This document shows, in pieces, positions 20,420-30,632 of a stretch of 64,000 nt of DNA. The translations under genes were made by a program, and so were the position numbers. Location of the stretch: contig JAFQLQ010000002.1 in NCBI GenBank assembly GCA_017414505.1, forward strand, positions 1-64,000, in the 5' to 3' direction. The DNA comes from Clostridia bacterium. Its GTDB lineage: Bacteria > Bacillota > Clostridia > UMGS1840 > HGM11507. A model generated the notes under the pieces. The model was given only the letters and a program-made list of their open reading frames with translations. It had not been told where the DNA came from and made no database searches. Positions within the stretch are counted from its first letter, which is position 1, and each line of letters starts with the position of its first letter.

Positions 20420-23400
20420 TTGATTTTCTTAAAAGCAAAAAGATTGAAGTTTAAAGCTTTGTTAATGAGTATGATGTTTTTATTTTCTTTAATATCTGCT
20501 CCTGTCACAGCTACAGAAAATAAAATTATAGATTTTTCTGATGGTATAGAATACGAAAGTAATTATTCTTTTGGTTTTTCACAGGGAGACGGACTGGCTC
20601 TTGATGAATATAAAAATTTTTCCTGGCAGTATGGGATTGATAAAGCTTTGTCTTTAAATTCCAAAAAAACAATACAGTTAGATGAAAAATTTTATTATTA
20701 TCCCGCATCAGAAGCTCAAGCACAGGGTAAAAATTGTTATTCGTTAACAGAATTTGATATTTTTACAGAAAAATCAAATTCATCGCCTTTATATGATATT
20801 TACTTATCCTCTTCGCAGTCAATCGGAAGATATTTTGGAATTATACGTGTCGAGGGCGGAAAAATCTCTGTAGCCGGAAATGTCATGGATGCTTCCAATA
20901 CAACGCCGGATTTGTCTGCTCCTGTACAATTTTCTGAAGACGAATGGCATCATGTACGTATTTTGATGCAATGCACCGATGAAAACAAAGCGGCATATTC
21001 TGTAATTTCTTCGGTTTCTGTTGATGGAATAGAAATATTTACTTCAAACCAAGAATTAAAATTATCCAGTTATAAATCAAAACTAAAATACTATGATATG
21101 ATTTGTATCCAAAATCGTAAAAATACTCCCGGTGGATTCATCGATAATATTTCTGTAAAACGTTTGTCTGATTATGATGGAAACAGCTTGCCGGCAGATA
21201 AAGGAGCACTTTTATACAGTATCAGAAAAACGGCAGATTTTTTACATCAGTATTCTTTTTTGAATAAATCACCTTATTATCTGAAAATAAAAGAGGCTTA
21301 TGAAAAAGCTGTAAATATTCTTGAGACCAACGGAACAACCACGGATTACAACAACGCAGCAAAAGAACTTGAAAAGGTATATGAAAGTATATTAAAACAG
21401 GATAGTGATCTTCAAATAAAGGAAATTCTTTATACAGCAAATGGAGAAATTAACGGTTTAACCATTAATAATCTATCAGAAAGCATAAACGCTAATGTGC
21501 TTTTGGGTTGTTATAAAGACAATATGCTTAAAGACAGTTATTCTGAACAAAATATTACTGTTTCATCCGGTTTGACAGAAATTACATTTAAATCACCATT
21601 TAAGTCAAATACCGATGTACAGGATTTGCGTCTGTTTTTGTGGAATGATGAGCTGAAACCGATAATTCTTCCTGTTGATTTGAAAAAGGATATATTAAAC
21701 AGTAAAATTGATATTAAATTTAACGGAAACTCTTATTTTACAGATTCAACAGCACATTTAGCAGCAAACGGAGCTGTATATGTTCCGGCAGAAAACATAC
21801 TCAATCTTTTAGGTGCAGCAATGACTATTCAATCTGATGGTACATTTTATGCCGAACGTATAGACGGAACATTTATTAATTTTAATGTATCTTCTGATTT
21901 AGTTACATCATCAGTAGGAGTAATTAAAACTGCAACACCTTATCTTTATGATGATTGTCTTCCAATGATTTCAATTGAGACATTATGTGATGTATTTGGA
22001 TGCGAGTATTTCATTGATAATGAAAACGGCATCTTAAATATCACTTCAAATTATTCAGAGGACTCAAGCGACTGGTGGACATCGGTAATCGGAAAAATTT
22101 CATTTTATAATATTGGATTAGGTTCCTTCTGTTTCAGGATTTCAGCATCTGCCTCCGCAAAAATAGAAGTGTTTACGCGTGTAGACGAAATTCATGCAAA
22201 TGAGGTGTTGCCTGTTAAACATGTCGATGGAACTGACAAGATATTTTCAGGGTGGAATATGCCTGCCGAATCTGTAATCTTATGGAAAAAATCACACGAT
22301 GTAAAATATCAGGATGGATGGTGGATTGGCAGTTTTTCCGGAATCCGTAATAACGGAAAATATTATGACGTAATGTTCCGTATTACACAGAACGGGAAGA
22401 CCAGAACTTATCTTAACAACCGTGCTGTAAAGCTTCCTAATTGTTATCCTGAATTAGCGAATGTAATTTATCAGGCAGATAGTTTAAAACTTGTTCCCAC
22501 ATTTGAAAATATAAGTTATTATTATACAAGCGAAAAAGCAGAATCTGCTGAAGTATATTATAAAAAAGCAGATGAATCTGTTTGGAATAAGGGATTTACA
22601 CCTACTTATGATACAAGGTTAAAGCAGTATCTGGGTTCTGTTACAGCCCTTCAACCTGACACTTTATACGATGTAAAACTTGTTATAGACGGTGAGGAAG
22701 CAGTAAGCCAGATTGCAACATGGACAGAAAATCCAAACTTTACCGAAATACCTCTTTCTGAAATTTATGATGGAGGAACATTAGTTTTACAGGGTTTAAA
22801 AGGAACGGATGACTGTTGGATTAAAATTAAAGGTGATGATTTACAAAAAGTTGATGGTGGCGTCAACAACTGGGAGGCAATTTATATTTCAGACTGTGAA
22901 AATATAATTCTTGAAAACATTACGGTTGTTGGCGGAAAAAGATACGGAATAAACGTTTCCGGAGGTTCCAAAAACATCCGAATTTCCAACTGTGATATAT
23001 CTAATTGGGGGCGTTTGGGCGTATGGAGCGATAAATCACATAATTATCGTCTTAATTTTGGAGCAGTAAATTATGATTCCGGAATCTATCTTATAGACGC
23101 TGAAAATATTGTAATAGAAAAATGTTATATTCACGATTGTAATTCTCGCACAAATACTTGGAACGGCAAAGATTATAATCAAGTTCATCCGGCAGGCGGT
23201 TCTGCAATATATACACATATGAAATCAGGTCTTGTTGTGCGATATAATGATTTTATAGGAAACAGTATTAACAGATGGAACGATGCAATAGAAGGCGCGT
23301 TTAACAGTGCTTACCTTGCCGGTGTAGGATTTGATGCAGATATTTACGGCAATATGTTCTTTGGAGGAAACGACGATTCAATGGAACTGGACGGCGGTTC

Positions 23401-24235
23401 TATGAATGTACGTGTATACAAAAACAGAATAGAACAGTTTTATTGTGGAATAAGCTTTGCACCTATTAAAATCGGTCCTGTATACGCATTCGGAAATCTT
23501 ATTTATAATCTTGGAGACAGAGAATGTTGGTCAGCTCATCCAACAAAACAAGGTTCCGTTCTTGATGAGGGTAACGGTCAGCAATTCTGGTTTAACAATA
23601 CATTTTTAGCAAGAAAAATTTCAAAAGGTTTAAACACAACCGCATATAATAACATAATTGTTTCAGATACCTCTGTAAATGCAGTTTCACTTGATGTTGC
23701 AGGCGACTACAATCTGTTATATGGAAAAAACAGTTCTTATCCACAGAATCATGTTATTATGGGCGTTTTTCCGGAATTCAATGATTTTTCGGTTGGGAAA
23801 TTTTCATTAAAAGAGGCAAGCCCGGCAAAAGGAACTGGCATATACATTGATAATTTTATGGAAAAAGACAACCCGGATATTGGTGCTTCCGCTTACTCAG
23901 AAATTTTTCCTGCAAGACCTGTTGAATTGCATACAGATAAAAATATTCTTAAAATGGAAGATAAAGAAACTGTTACGGTTACAATTAAAACAGGTAATAT
24001 AGATGAAAATCTTAAATTCAACGTTGAAAAATCAGATGCAGATACCTGGATTGAAATTTCAGGAGATGTAGCCGGTGATGTTAAAAGTAATACGGAATAT
24101 CATATCAGCATAACAACTGATATGGATAAGCTTTTAAAAGAAGCAAAAATACAGAATGATGACTTAAGCGGAGCTGTATTATTCAGACTGAGTAACGGAT
24201 ATTCCGTTCCTGTAACGGTTCGGTGTACAAGATAG
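20420..24235 (+). CDS. Secreted beta-helix protein with LamG-like domain, paralogue of the previous one
   Basis: A 1271-residue exported protein with a TTG start at 20420, supported by AAGGAGGAG 7 bases upstream. After the signal peptide (about 1-31) come a LamG-like sandwich (about 35-255), a helical FIVAR-like segment (265-325), a stalk like the copper amine oxidase N-terminal domain (430-540) and an Fn3-like module (690-775). A parallel beta-helix runs about 795-1160 (WIKIKGDDLQKVDGG, ENIVIEKCYIHDC). From the stalk on it tracks the neighbouring 17030 protein motif by motif: both have NVRVYKN- or NVRVYEN-type turns and an FPARP or FPYRP ending. The two are tandem duplicates whose N-terminal binding modules have been exchanged. 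No enzyme family is assigned. Confidence 0.82.
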   Translation: MIFLKAKRLKFKALLMSMMFLFSLISAPVTATENKIIDFSDGIEYESNYSFGFSQGDGLALDEYKNFSWQYGIDKALSLNSKKTIQLDEKFYYYPASEAQAQGKNCYSLTEFDIFTEKSNSSPLYDIYLSSSQSIGRYFGIIRVEGGKISVAGNVMDASNTTPDLSAPVQFSEDEWHHVRILMQCTDENKAAYSVISSVSVDGIEIFTSNQELKLSSYKSKLKYYDMICIQNRKNTPGGFIDNISVKRLSDYDGNSLPADKGALLYSIRKTADFLHQYSFLNKSPYYLKIKEAYEKAVNILETNGTTTDYNNAAKELEKVYESILKQDSDLQIKEILYTANGEINGLTINNLSESINANVLLGCYKDNMLKDSYSEQNITVSSGLTEITFKSPFKSNTDVQDLRLFLWNDELKPIILPVDLKKDILNSKIDIKFNGNSYFTDSTAHLAANGAVYVPAENILNLLGAAMTIQSDGTFYAERIDGTFINFNVSSDLVTSSVGVIKTATPYLYDDCLPMISIETLCDVFGCEYFIDNENGILNITSNYSEDSSDWWTSVIGKISFYNIGLGSFCFRISASASAKIEVFTRVDEIHANEVLPVKHVDGTDKIFSGWNMPAESVILWKKSHDVKYQDGWWIGSFSGIRNNGKYYDVMFRITQNGKTRTYLNNRAVKLPNCYPELANVIYQADSLKLVPTFENISYYYTSEKAESAEVYYKKADESVWNKGFTPTYDTRLKQYLGSVTALQPDTLYDVKLVIDGEEAVSQIATWTENPNFTEIPLSEIYDGGTLVLQGLKGTDDCWIKIKGDDLQKVDGGVNNWEAIYISDCENIILENITVVGGKRYGINVSGGSKNIRISNCDISNWGRLGVWSDKSHNYRLNFGAVNYDSGIYLIDAENIVIEKCYIHDCNSRTNTWNGKDYNQVHPAGGSAIYTHMKSGLVVRYNDFIGNSINRWNDAIEGAFNSAYLAGVGFDADIYGNMFFGGNDDSMELDGGSMNVRVYKNRIEQFYCGISFAPIKIGPVYAFGNLIYNLGDRECWSAHPTKQGSVLDEGNGQQFWFNNTFLARKISKGLNTTAYNNIIVSDTSVNAVSLDVAGDYNLLYGKNSSYPQNHVIMGVFPEFNDFSVGKFSLKEASPAKGTGIYIDNFMEKDNPDIGASAYSEIFPARPVELHTDKNILKMEDKETVTVTIKTGNIDENLKFNVEKSDADTWIEISGDVAGDVKSNTEYHISITTDMDKLLKEAKIQNDDLSGAVLFRLSNGYSVPVTVRCTR

Positions 24236-24266
24236 CCGGTGTATTGCAAAAAGGAGATGAACTATT

Positions 24267-27200
24267 ATGAAAAAAATAATAACTTTGTTGTGTGTGATAT
24301 CTATGCTTGTAGGCTTAATTACAATGCCGGTATCAGCATGTGATGCATGCAAAGTGCTTTGTGATGAAAATTATGAAACAGTGTCATCACCGGGTTATAC
24401 CCCGAATCAACCTGATTTTGTAGATGACTCTGTAATCTCAACGGTTGACAGTTCTGATTATGTATATTACGGCTTGGGGAATAAGGTTGCCGAGCTGAGA
24501 TCAGATACAACCAGATATCACGGAATTAATACCCAATTCGAGAAGTCTGAAAATATACAAAGCGGATCATATAACGGTGCGGGATATACAGTTGATTTGT
24601 CTTTTGATATTCAACTTTCTGAATTCGGAAACAAAATGCGTGTGCTGGCTGATGGCACTTCCGGCTTTGATGTTGCAAACAATGTTATGGGTATTGAAAT
24701 TAATGCGGATAAAGAGATTATTTATTACGGTAGAAACACAACCAGTGTTTTGGAAAAGAAATCACTTGATACTGAAAAATTAGATGAAAATCATTTTTAC
24801 CGTGTCAGATTTGTTTTTTATATTAATAATGATGAAGGAACTCCTGTAAATTACTGTGATGTTTACATAGATGGTTATAAAGTATTCGAAAATAAAGAAT
24901 ATGCACAAAATAAAAAACAGAGATTTATCTGTGCATTATCTGTTGCACCTTCCGTAGATGCCGATGGTGTTGTTACTATAGGTATGGTGGATAATCTTAA
25001 TGTAATGTCTTATGGCGCAGATAAAAAGTCCGATATTGATGCAAAGACACAGAAGGACAGCTTGCTTGCAAATATCAGAACTGCGGGTAAAGTTCTTAAG
25101 AATGAAGAACTTTCGGAAACTGCAAAAACTGTTCTTACAGCAGCGATACAGACGGCAATTGATAAATATGTTTCTGATGATTCAACTGCTTTTTATGAAG
25201 CTACAACTGCTTTAAAAGCGGCAGTTATAGAAGCTGAAAAATCAACGGAAACTCCTGAGGGACCAAGTGAGCCTGATATTCCGGATGTGCCTGATGTTCC
25301 CGAAGAACCGGATGATGAATTTTCGTATATTGTAAGAAATAATTTTGAAACTGAAAGTAAAAATCCTTTCACATCAGCTGATATGACGATTGTAGAGGAT
25401 AACACAGCTTTTATAAACAAAGCCTGGAAAATTACAGGCAAAATCAATCTTTTGAGTGATGTATTTAAAGAAACAAATATTCTTAACAGTTCTGAAGATC
25501 CAGACGGTTCAGACTGTGTTGTAGAATTTGATATTAAATTTGATAATTTGTGTGAATTAAGTTCTAATTTTGCCATAACACAGTTATATGATCAAACTCC
25601 TGACGGCACACAGATTGCCTGCCTTACATTCCAGAAGGGCGATGTAAATAAAATGGATGGCGGCGGTAAAACAGAAACCACTATCGGAACAAATATTTTC
25701 GAAGACGATATATGGTATCGTGTGAGAATTGTTCAGCATATGGTAAATAAAGACGGAACTTTCCCGCAGGATATGAGCCTGTATATTGACAGTGAACCTG
25801 TTATGGAGCATTTTGCAAGACGAAGCAGAACATCCACAAAGGCAAAGCTTTTTAATCAGCTTAAATTAACCGGATTGGGTGACGGCGTCGTAGCTTATAT
25901 GGATAATTTAGCAATTTACAAAACTACTTACAGCAAAACAGGCGAACCGCTTGATCTTGGAAAAAACATGAAAATTGTAAGAAAAATGCAGACGTTTTTA
26001 GATAATGCTGTAGTTGGTGATGAATTCGGTGAATATGATTCTGAGGATTACAATACTGTAAAGACTGCATATGAAACCGCTATTTCCGAAATTCCACAGT
26101 TTGCCAATCAGGCTGATGCAGATAACAAAGCGGAAGAATTAAATGCATTATTTAACAGCGTTAAACCCAATCAGGGAAAAATCTGGGTAGAATCTGTTAA
26201 ATATTCTGCCGATAATCTTAAGGATACAAATAGCATAAATGCAGATATTGCGGTTTCAACTTCTCGTTTGGCGGAAGAAACAAACAATGTTCTTGCATTG
26301 TCTGTACTGTATAAGAATTCGGAAGCATACCCCGGCGGTGAAATGCTTTCAGTTTCCTGCGATACAGCTATTTTAACTAAAAAAGATTCTAAAACACTGA
26401 AAACAACTTTAGATTTGTCTGCACAACCCGAAAGAGATGCTCTTTTTGTAAAAACATATGTATTAACAGGTGAAAACAGAGCTGCAGAGCTTAACGTTGA
26501 TAATTCATTTGTTGGAAACATAAATAATAATACATCGCAGGCAGACAAACTATATGATAAGAATGCAGATGTTTTCAAAAAATTGCTTTCAGATGATACA
26601 ATATATTTTTCTTTTTCTGCCAAAACAGAAGCAAAAGATAGAATTTTAATATTTGTCACAAAAGAAGAAAACAACACCGGAGCAGATCTTACAGAAATTG
26701 ATAAGAACAATGCAAGTGATAAATTAGTTTATTTTAATATTGCTGATGTTAATGAAAGCGGGGAAGTTAATCTTGCTTTTAACCCAAAATCAGAAGGAAA
26801 ATACCGTGTCGTTGCATATTCTGCAAAAAAAGGTCAAATATATGATTCATTGTGTACTTATTTAAACAGTGCTTCTACAACTCAGATTCTTACAGATTTA
26901 AAGAATGGCACCGTAAAAATAGCAGAAATAAATGATAAACTGGATATTAACGATTCTTTGTTTAAAAACTGTGCTGATAAGGGAATTTCATTAAACGACA
27001 TTACAAGAGAAATTTTTGAAAACAACGGTAATGCAAATGTTTATGATTTCAAAACAGAATATGTAAAATATATGAATCTTCTGTATAATATAAAAACAGC
27101 GGTTAATCTTGATACAGTTGAAAAAACTCTGAATGATTTTGACTTAAAAAATACTAATGATGCATATACTTGGAACAGTATTTGTGAATATGTTTTTAAC

Positions 27201-27953
27201 AATAAAAACAGTGTAAACTCTCCCGATTCACTTAGTCTTCTTCTTAATTACAAACCGATAATAAATCTTCCTGTTGTAATGCCAAATTATGGACAAAGTA
27301 CAGGTTCGGGAGGCGGTGGCGGAGGTGGATATGCTACTACTGCAACTGTTGAAAATCCACTTACCGAATCGCAAACACCTTATGAAAAAAATTCTTCAAT
27401 TTTCTCTGATATTTCGAGTGTTCCGTGGGCAGAAGAAGCAATAATATTCCTTGCTAAAAATAATATTGTAAATGGTAAAGCAGAAGGTATATTTGCTCCT
27501 GATGATAAAATTACCCGTGAAGAATTTGCAAAAATTGTAGTAAATACATTCAGAACTGCTGCAGATTCTGTAGTTCCGCCTTTTGCCGATGCGGATCAGA
27601 ACAGTTGGTATTACCCATATGTTTCAAAAATTTATTCAGCCGGAATAGCGAAGGGGATTAGTGATAATATTTTTGGAATAGGAATGAATATTTCGCGCGA
27701 AGATGCTATAGTAATACTTTATCGTGCAGGTAATCTGAGCGGTGCTTCTTATTCTGCTAAAGCGGAATATATTCCATTTGAAGATAGCTGTTCAGATTAT
27801 GCACAGGAAGCTGTGGAAGCATTTGCAAAATCCGGAATTATTACAGGAACAGGAAATAATATGCTTAATGCCGGAAGAACATTAACAAGGGCAGAGGCAG
27901 CAAAAATGGTCTATGGTTTATATAAATTTATAAATCAAAGTACTGCAAATTAA
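24267..27953 (+). CDS. SLH-anchored surface protein with two LamG-like modules
   Basis: A 1228-residue exported protein with a signal peptide at 1-24. Two concanavalin-like sandwich modules (about 30-255 and 355-565) are each followed by a helical FIVAR-like segment (about 260-325 and 575-635). Unassigned beta and helical regions reach a glycine-rich linker (near 1012). Three S-layer homology domains follow (about 1046-1228), with the motifs VPWAEEAIIFLAKNNIVNGK, SWYYPYVSKIYSAGIAKG and YAQEAVEAFAKSGIITG. SLH triplets bind pyruvylated secondary cell wall polymers, so this protein is held on the cell surface. No catalytic residues were recognised. It may display or capture substrate for the beta-helix enzymes encoded just upstream. 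Confidence 0.85.
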   Translation: MKKIITLLCVISMLVGLITMPVSACDACKVLCDENYETVSSPGYTPNQPDFVDDSVISTVDSSDYVYYGLGNKVAELRSDTTRYHGINTQFEKSENIQSGSYNGAGYTVDLSFDIQLSEFGNKMRVLADGTSGFDVANNVMGIEINADKEIIYYGRNTTSVLEKKSLDTEKLDENHFYRVRFVFYINNDEGTPVNYCDVYIDGYKVFENKEYAQNKKQRFICALSVAPSVDADGVVTIGMVDNLNVMSYGADKKSDIDAKTQKDSLLANIRTAGKVLKNEELSETAKTVLTAAIQTAIDKYVSDDSTAFYEATTALKAAVIEAEKSTETPEGPSEPDIPDVPDVPEEPDDEFSYIVRNNFETESKNPFTSADMTIVEDNTAFINKAWKITGKINLLSDVFKETNILNSSEDPDGSDCVVEFDIKFDNLCELSSNFAITQLYDQTPDGTQIACLTFQKGDVNKMDGGGKTETTIGTNIFEDDIWYRVRIVQHMVNKDGTFPQDMSLYIDSEPVMEHFARRSRTSTKAKLFNQLKLTGLGDGVVAYMDNLAIYKTTYSKTGEPLDLGKNMKIVRKMQTFLDNAVVGDEFGEYDSEDYNTVKTAYETAISEIPQFANQADADNKAEELNALFNSVKPNQGKIWVESVKYSADNLKDTNSINADIAVSTSRLAEETNNVLALSVLYKNSEAYPGGEMLSVSCDTAILTKKDSKTLKTTLDLSAQPERDALFVKTYVLTGENRAAELNVDNSFVGNINNNTSQADKLYDKNADVFKKLLSDDTIYFSFSAKTEAKDRILIFVTKEENNTGADLTEIDKNNASDKLVYFNIADVNESGEVNLAFNPKSEGKYRVVAYSAKKGQIYDSLCTYLNSASTTQILTDLKNGTVKIAEINDKLDINDSLFKNCADKGISLNDITREIFENNGNANVYDFKTEYVKYMNLLYNIKTAVNLDTVEKTLNDFDLKNTNDAYTWNSICEYVFNNKNSVNSPDSLSLLLNYKPIINLPVVMPNYGQSTGSGGGGGGGYATTATVENPLTESQTPYEKNSSIFSDISSVPWAEEAIIFLAKNNIVNGKAEGIFAPDDKITREEFAKIVVNTFRTAADSVVPPFADADQNSWYYPYVSKIYSAGIAKGISDNIFGIGMNISREDAIVILYRAGNLSGASYSAKAEYIPFEDSCSDYAQEAVEAFAKSGIITGTGNNMLNAGRTLTRAEAAKMVYGLYKFINQSTAN

Positions 27954-27989
27954 GAAAATGCCTTACAGATTGGAAAGGAGAATGAAATT

Positions 27990-30605
27990 ATGTTTAAAAA
28001 AAGCATAACAGTTCTTGTTGTAACAATGTTGCTGTTTTCCTGCATAAGCTCATATGCTATGATACCGTATTATCAGTCAGATTCACAAAATGAGGCTGAA
28101 GTTCCTTACGGACTGCTTGAAGAACTGGGTATTGTAAGCATTGATGAGTATAAAACCCTGGACACAACAGTTACTAAGGGAATGTTTTTAAAATATATAA
28201 TAAGAATGACAGCAGTAAATGAATCAACTATTACTCCTGCAACAAAACAGATTTTTACCGACGTGCCGGCAGACAGCGAATTTGCTTCATGGGCTCAATA
28301 CGGATATGAAAAGGGAATTATTTTAGGCAACGGGATTGGGCTTGCCGAACTGGAAAATATCATAACAGCAAATGATGCTGCGGTTATGGCGGTGAGAGCT
28401 GTTGGATATCAGGTAAATGAATCGCTTTTTGCTAAAGCTAAAAGCGATGTGCTGAGCGGAATTAATTATAATGAGAAGCTTACTGCAGACAACGCAATGA
28501 GAATCATCTGGAATACACTGAATTTAAATGTAATGATGAAAGAAACTGACGGATTTTATGTAAATGATAATCTTACTGTTTTAAATCACCTTTTCAAAGT
28601 TTACAAATTAGACGGTATTGTTGATGATGATACAGTTATTAATATAAACAGCGGAGCAAGCAGTCTTAAATCGAACCGTATTTCAATTAACGGTATTGTT
28701 TACGAGACAAAGGACGGTGCGTGGGCAGGTCTTGCAGGACGACGTGTAAATGCATATATACGTGAATATGACGGAATAAACGAAGTTCTTTTTGTAAATC
28801 CTGTAAGAAATGAAATTAAAATTTTACAGGTTGATACTGTTGCTTTGTTTGAAAATGGCAAAATCGAACTTGACAATGAAAAGATGTTAAGAATCTCTGA
28901 AACTGCGAAAACTATATGCAACTTTGAACGTGTTTATTTGAATAATGGCAGTTATGAGTTGCCGAAAGACGGAACAATAATACTGATTGATAATAATTCG
29001 GACAATGTTTACGACTGTATTCTGATTTTTGCTCCACAGTACGGAATTGTTGCCGAAACAGATAAAAAAGAAAATACTCTTTATATTAATAAAGGCGAAA
29101 TCAGAGCAACTTACAATCTTGATGAATACGAAAATTACGAATTTTATAATTTTGACGGTAAAAAAATATCCTTAAACGAAATATCTGCAGGATGCTTGGT
29201 TGAAATTTATACTTCGGCAGATAAGTCACGTATTTATATTGTCGGGCAAAAAAATACAGTAGAATTTTCAGTTTTAGGATTAACAGAATCGGATGATAAT
29301 AAGATTGCAATTTCTTCTGACGGAACAGAATTAATAATTTCGCCTTGTTATGAGGAGCTTAACAAAACCGTACTTCAGCCCGGTTCCAGTTATCTGTTAA
29401 CATTGGACAGTAACGGCAGAATTGCCTTTGCAACGGAAATTGATATGGGCGGTATGACATACGGATATCTGTTTTCTTATAAGTATAGCGGAGTTCTTGA
29501 CCAAAATGTTACACTCGCTATTTATAATATTAACGACGAAATGTTAGCACTTCAGACAAAAGAAAAAATAACAGTCAAAGAAAATGAAACAGAAAATGTA
29601 TATACATCCGAAGCTTTGCTGAATAAATTCAAGCAGGAATTTACACCATCTCTTATTCGTTATGCTGTAAACGAAGATAACCGTATCAGTATAATAGAAT
29701 ATCCGTCTTCTGACAGATTTGCAAACGGTTTTCGTTGTGTAGGAACCACAGGAAGTGCAACAAGTGGCTTATTGCAGTACGATGCCCGTATGCGTGCCAA
29801 TGTTGTTGGCATGATTGGCGGACAGATAATGCTGGATAATACAAAAACAAAAATAATATGTGTTCCATCAGATTTAAGTGTTGATGGTAACTGGGGAATA
29901 ATGAATGTTGCTGATGTTTTTGTTGATTCAGAATATTATCAGTCGTTAAAAGGTTACGGAACAAATCCTGATAGTATGGTAGCAGATATTGTTATAATGC
30001 CCGACAGTAAATTTGTTTACAACGCCGGTGCATCACTTGCTCCCGGTATTGTATCCGGTTTTGAAGAAAGATACGATGAAAAAACTCAGGAACGATATAA
30101 AGCGATTCGTGTGTTTTTAGACGGCAGTGAACAGTATTTACGTATAGGCGAAAATATAACAACCGAATATACAACAAAAAATGGTGATGTAATCCCGATA
30201 GAAATCGGCGATGTTATACGTATTACAAAAGACCATAATGACCATATGATAGGATTAAAATTACTTTTTGATGAAAGTACACGTACTTGCTACGGTGAAA
30301 ATGATGTTGCAACTGAACATTCCGATAAAGGCTACGGTCACAAACAAAGAACAAACTTTGGTATACCTTATAAAATTGTCGGAAATGCAATGTATATGAT
30401 AAAAGAAGGCGAAAGTGAGCCTTCCAGCGATATTTTCAGAACTGATATCGGTCCTATGTACGAATTTGATTCATCAAGAAAAAATCCGATTCGTGTTATT
30501 ACAGCAAATGATATCGAAACATTGTCAAATAACGCTTTGGCAACAAATAAAATTTTTATTCAGCTTTACTATTCAAAAAGTCTGATTACTGTTCTTTATA
30601 AATAA
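27990..30605 (+). CDS. Secreted protein with degenerate SLH-like N-terminus
   Basis: An 871-residue exported protein with a signal peptide at about 1-23. Residues 40-175 look like one clear and one or two degenerate S-layer homology repeats (IFTDVPADSEFASWAQYGYE then KGIILGNG). The remaining about 700 residues are a long all-beta region with repeated short strands and no family that I recognise. It follows the SLH-triplet protein in the same operon. A role in building or decorating the surface layer that holds the degradative machinery is possible but unsupported by a motif. ATG with GGAAAGGAG upstream. Confidence 0.75.
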   Translation: MFKKSITVLVVTMLLFSCISSYAMIPYYQSDSQNEAEVPYGLLEELGIVSIDEYKTLDTTVTKGMFLKYIIRMTAVNESTITPATKQIFTDVPADSEFASWAQYGYEKGIILGNGIGLAELENIITANDAAVMAVRAVGYQVNESLFAKAKSDVLSGINYNEKLTADNAMRIIWNTLNLNVMMKETDGFYVNDNLTVLNHLFKVYKLDGIVDDDTVININSGASSLKSNRISINGIVYETKDGAWAGLAGRRVNAYIREYDGINEVLFVNPVRNEIKILQVDTVALFENGKIELDNEKMLRISETAKTICNFERVYLNNGSYELPKDGTIILIDNNSDNVYDCILIFAPQYGIVAETDKKENTLYINKGEIRATYNLDEYENYEFYNFDGKKISLNEISAGCLVEIYTSADKSRIYIVGQKNTVEFSVLGLTESDDNKIAISSDGTELIISPCYEELNKTVLQPGSSYLLTLDSNGRIAFATEIDMGGMTYGYLFSYKYSGVLDQNVTLAIYNINDEMLALQTKEKITVKENETENVYTSEALLNKFKQEFTPSLIRYAVNEDNRISIIEYPSSDRFANGFRCVGTTGSATSGLLQYDARMRANVVGMIGGQIMLDNTKTKIICVPSDLSVDGNWGIMNVADVFVDSEYYQSLKGYGTNPDSMVADIVIMPDSKFVYNAGASLAPGIVSGFEERYDEKTQERYKAIRVFLDGSEQYLRIGENITTEYTTKNGDVIPIEIGDVIRITKDHNDHMIGLKLLFDESTRTCYGENDVATEHSDKGYGHKQRTNFGIPYKIVGNAMYMIKEGESEPSSDIFRTDIGPMYEFDSSRKNPIRVITANDIETLSNNALATNKIFIQLYYSKSLITVLYK

Positions 30606-30632
30606 AATGCAATAACTGAAAGGAGTACACCA

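Noticed and set aside
26171-26710. 179-codon minus-strand frame opposite the SLH protein
   Set aside because: Antisense composition, no start signals, and the plus-strand frame is continuous from signal peptide to SLH domains.
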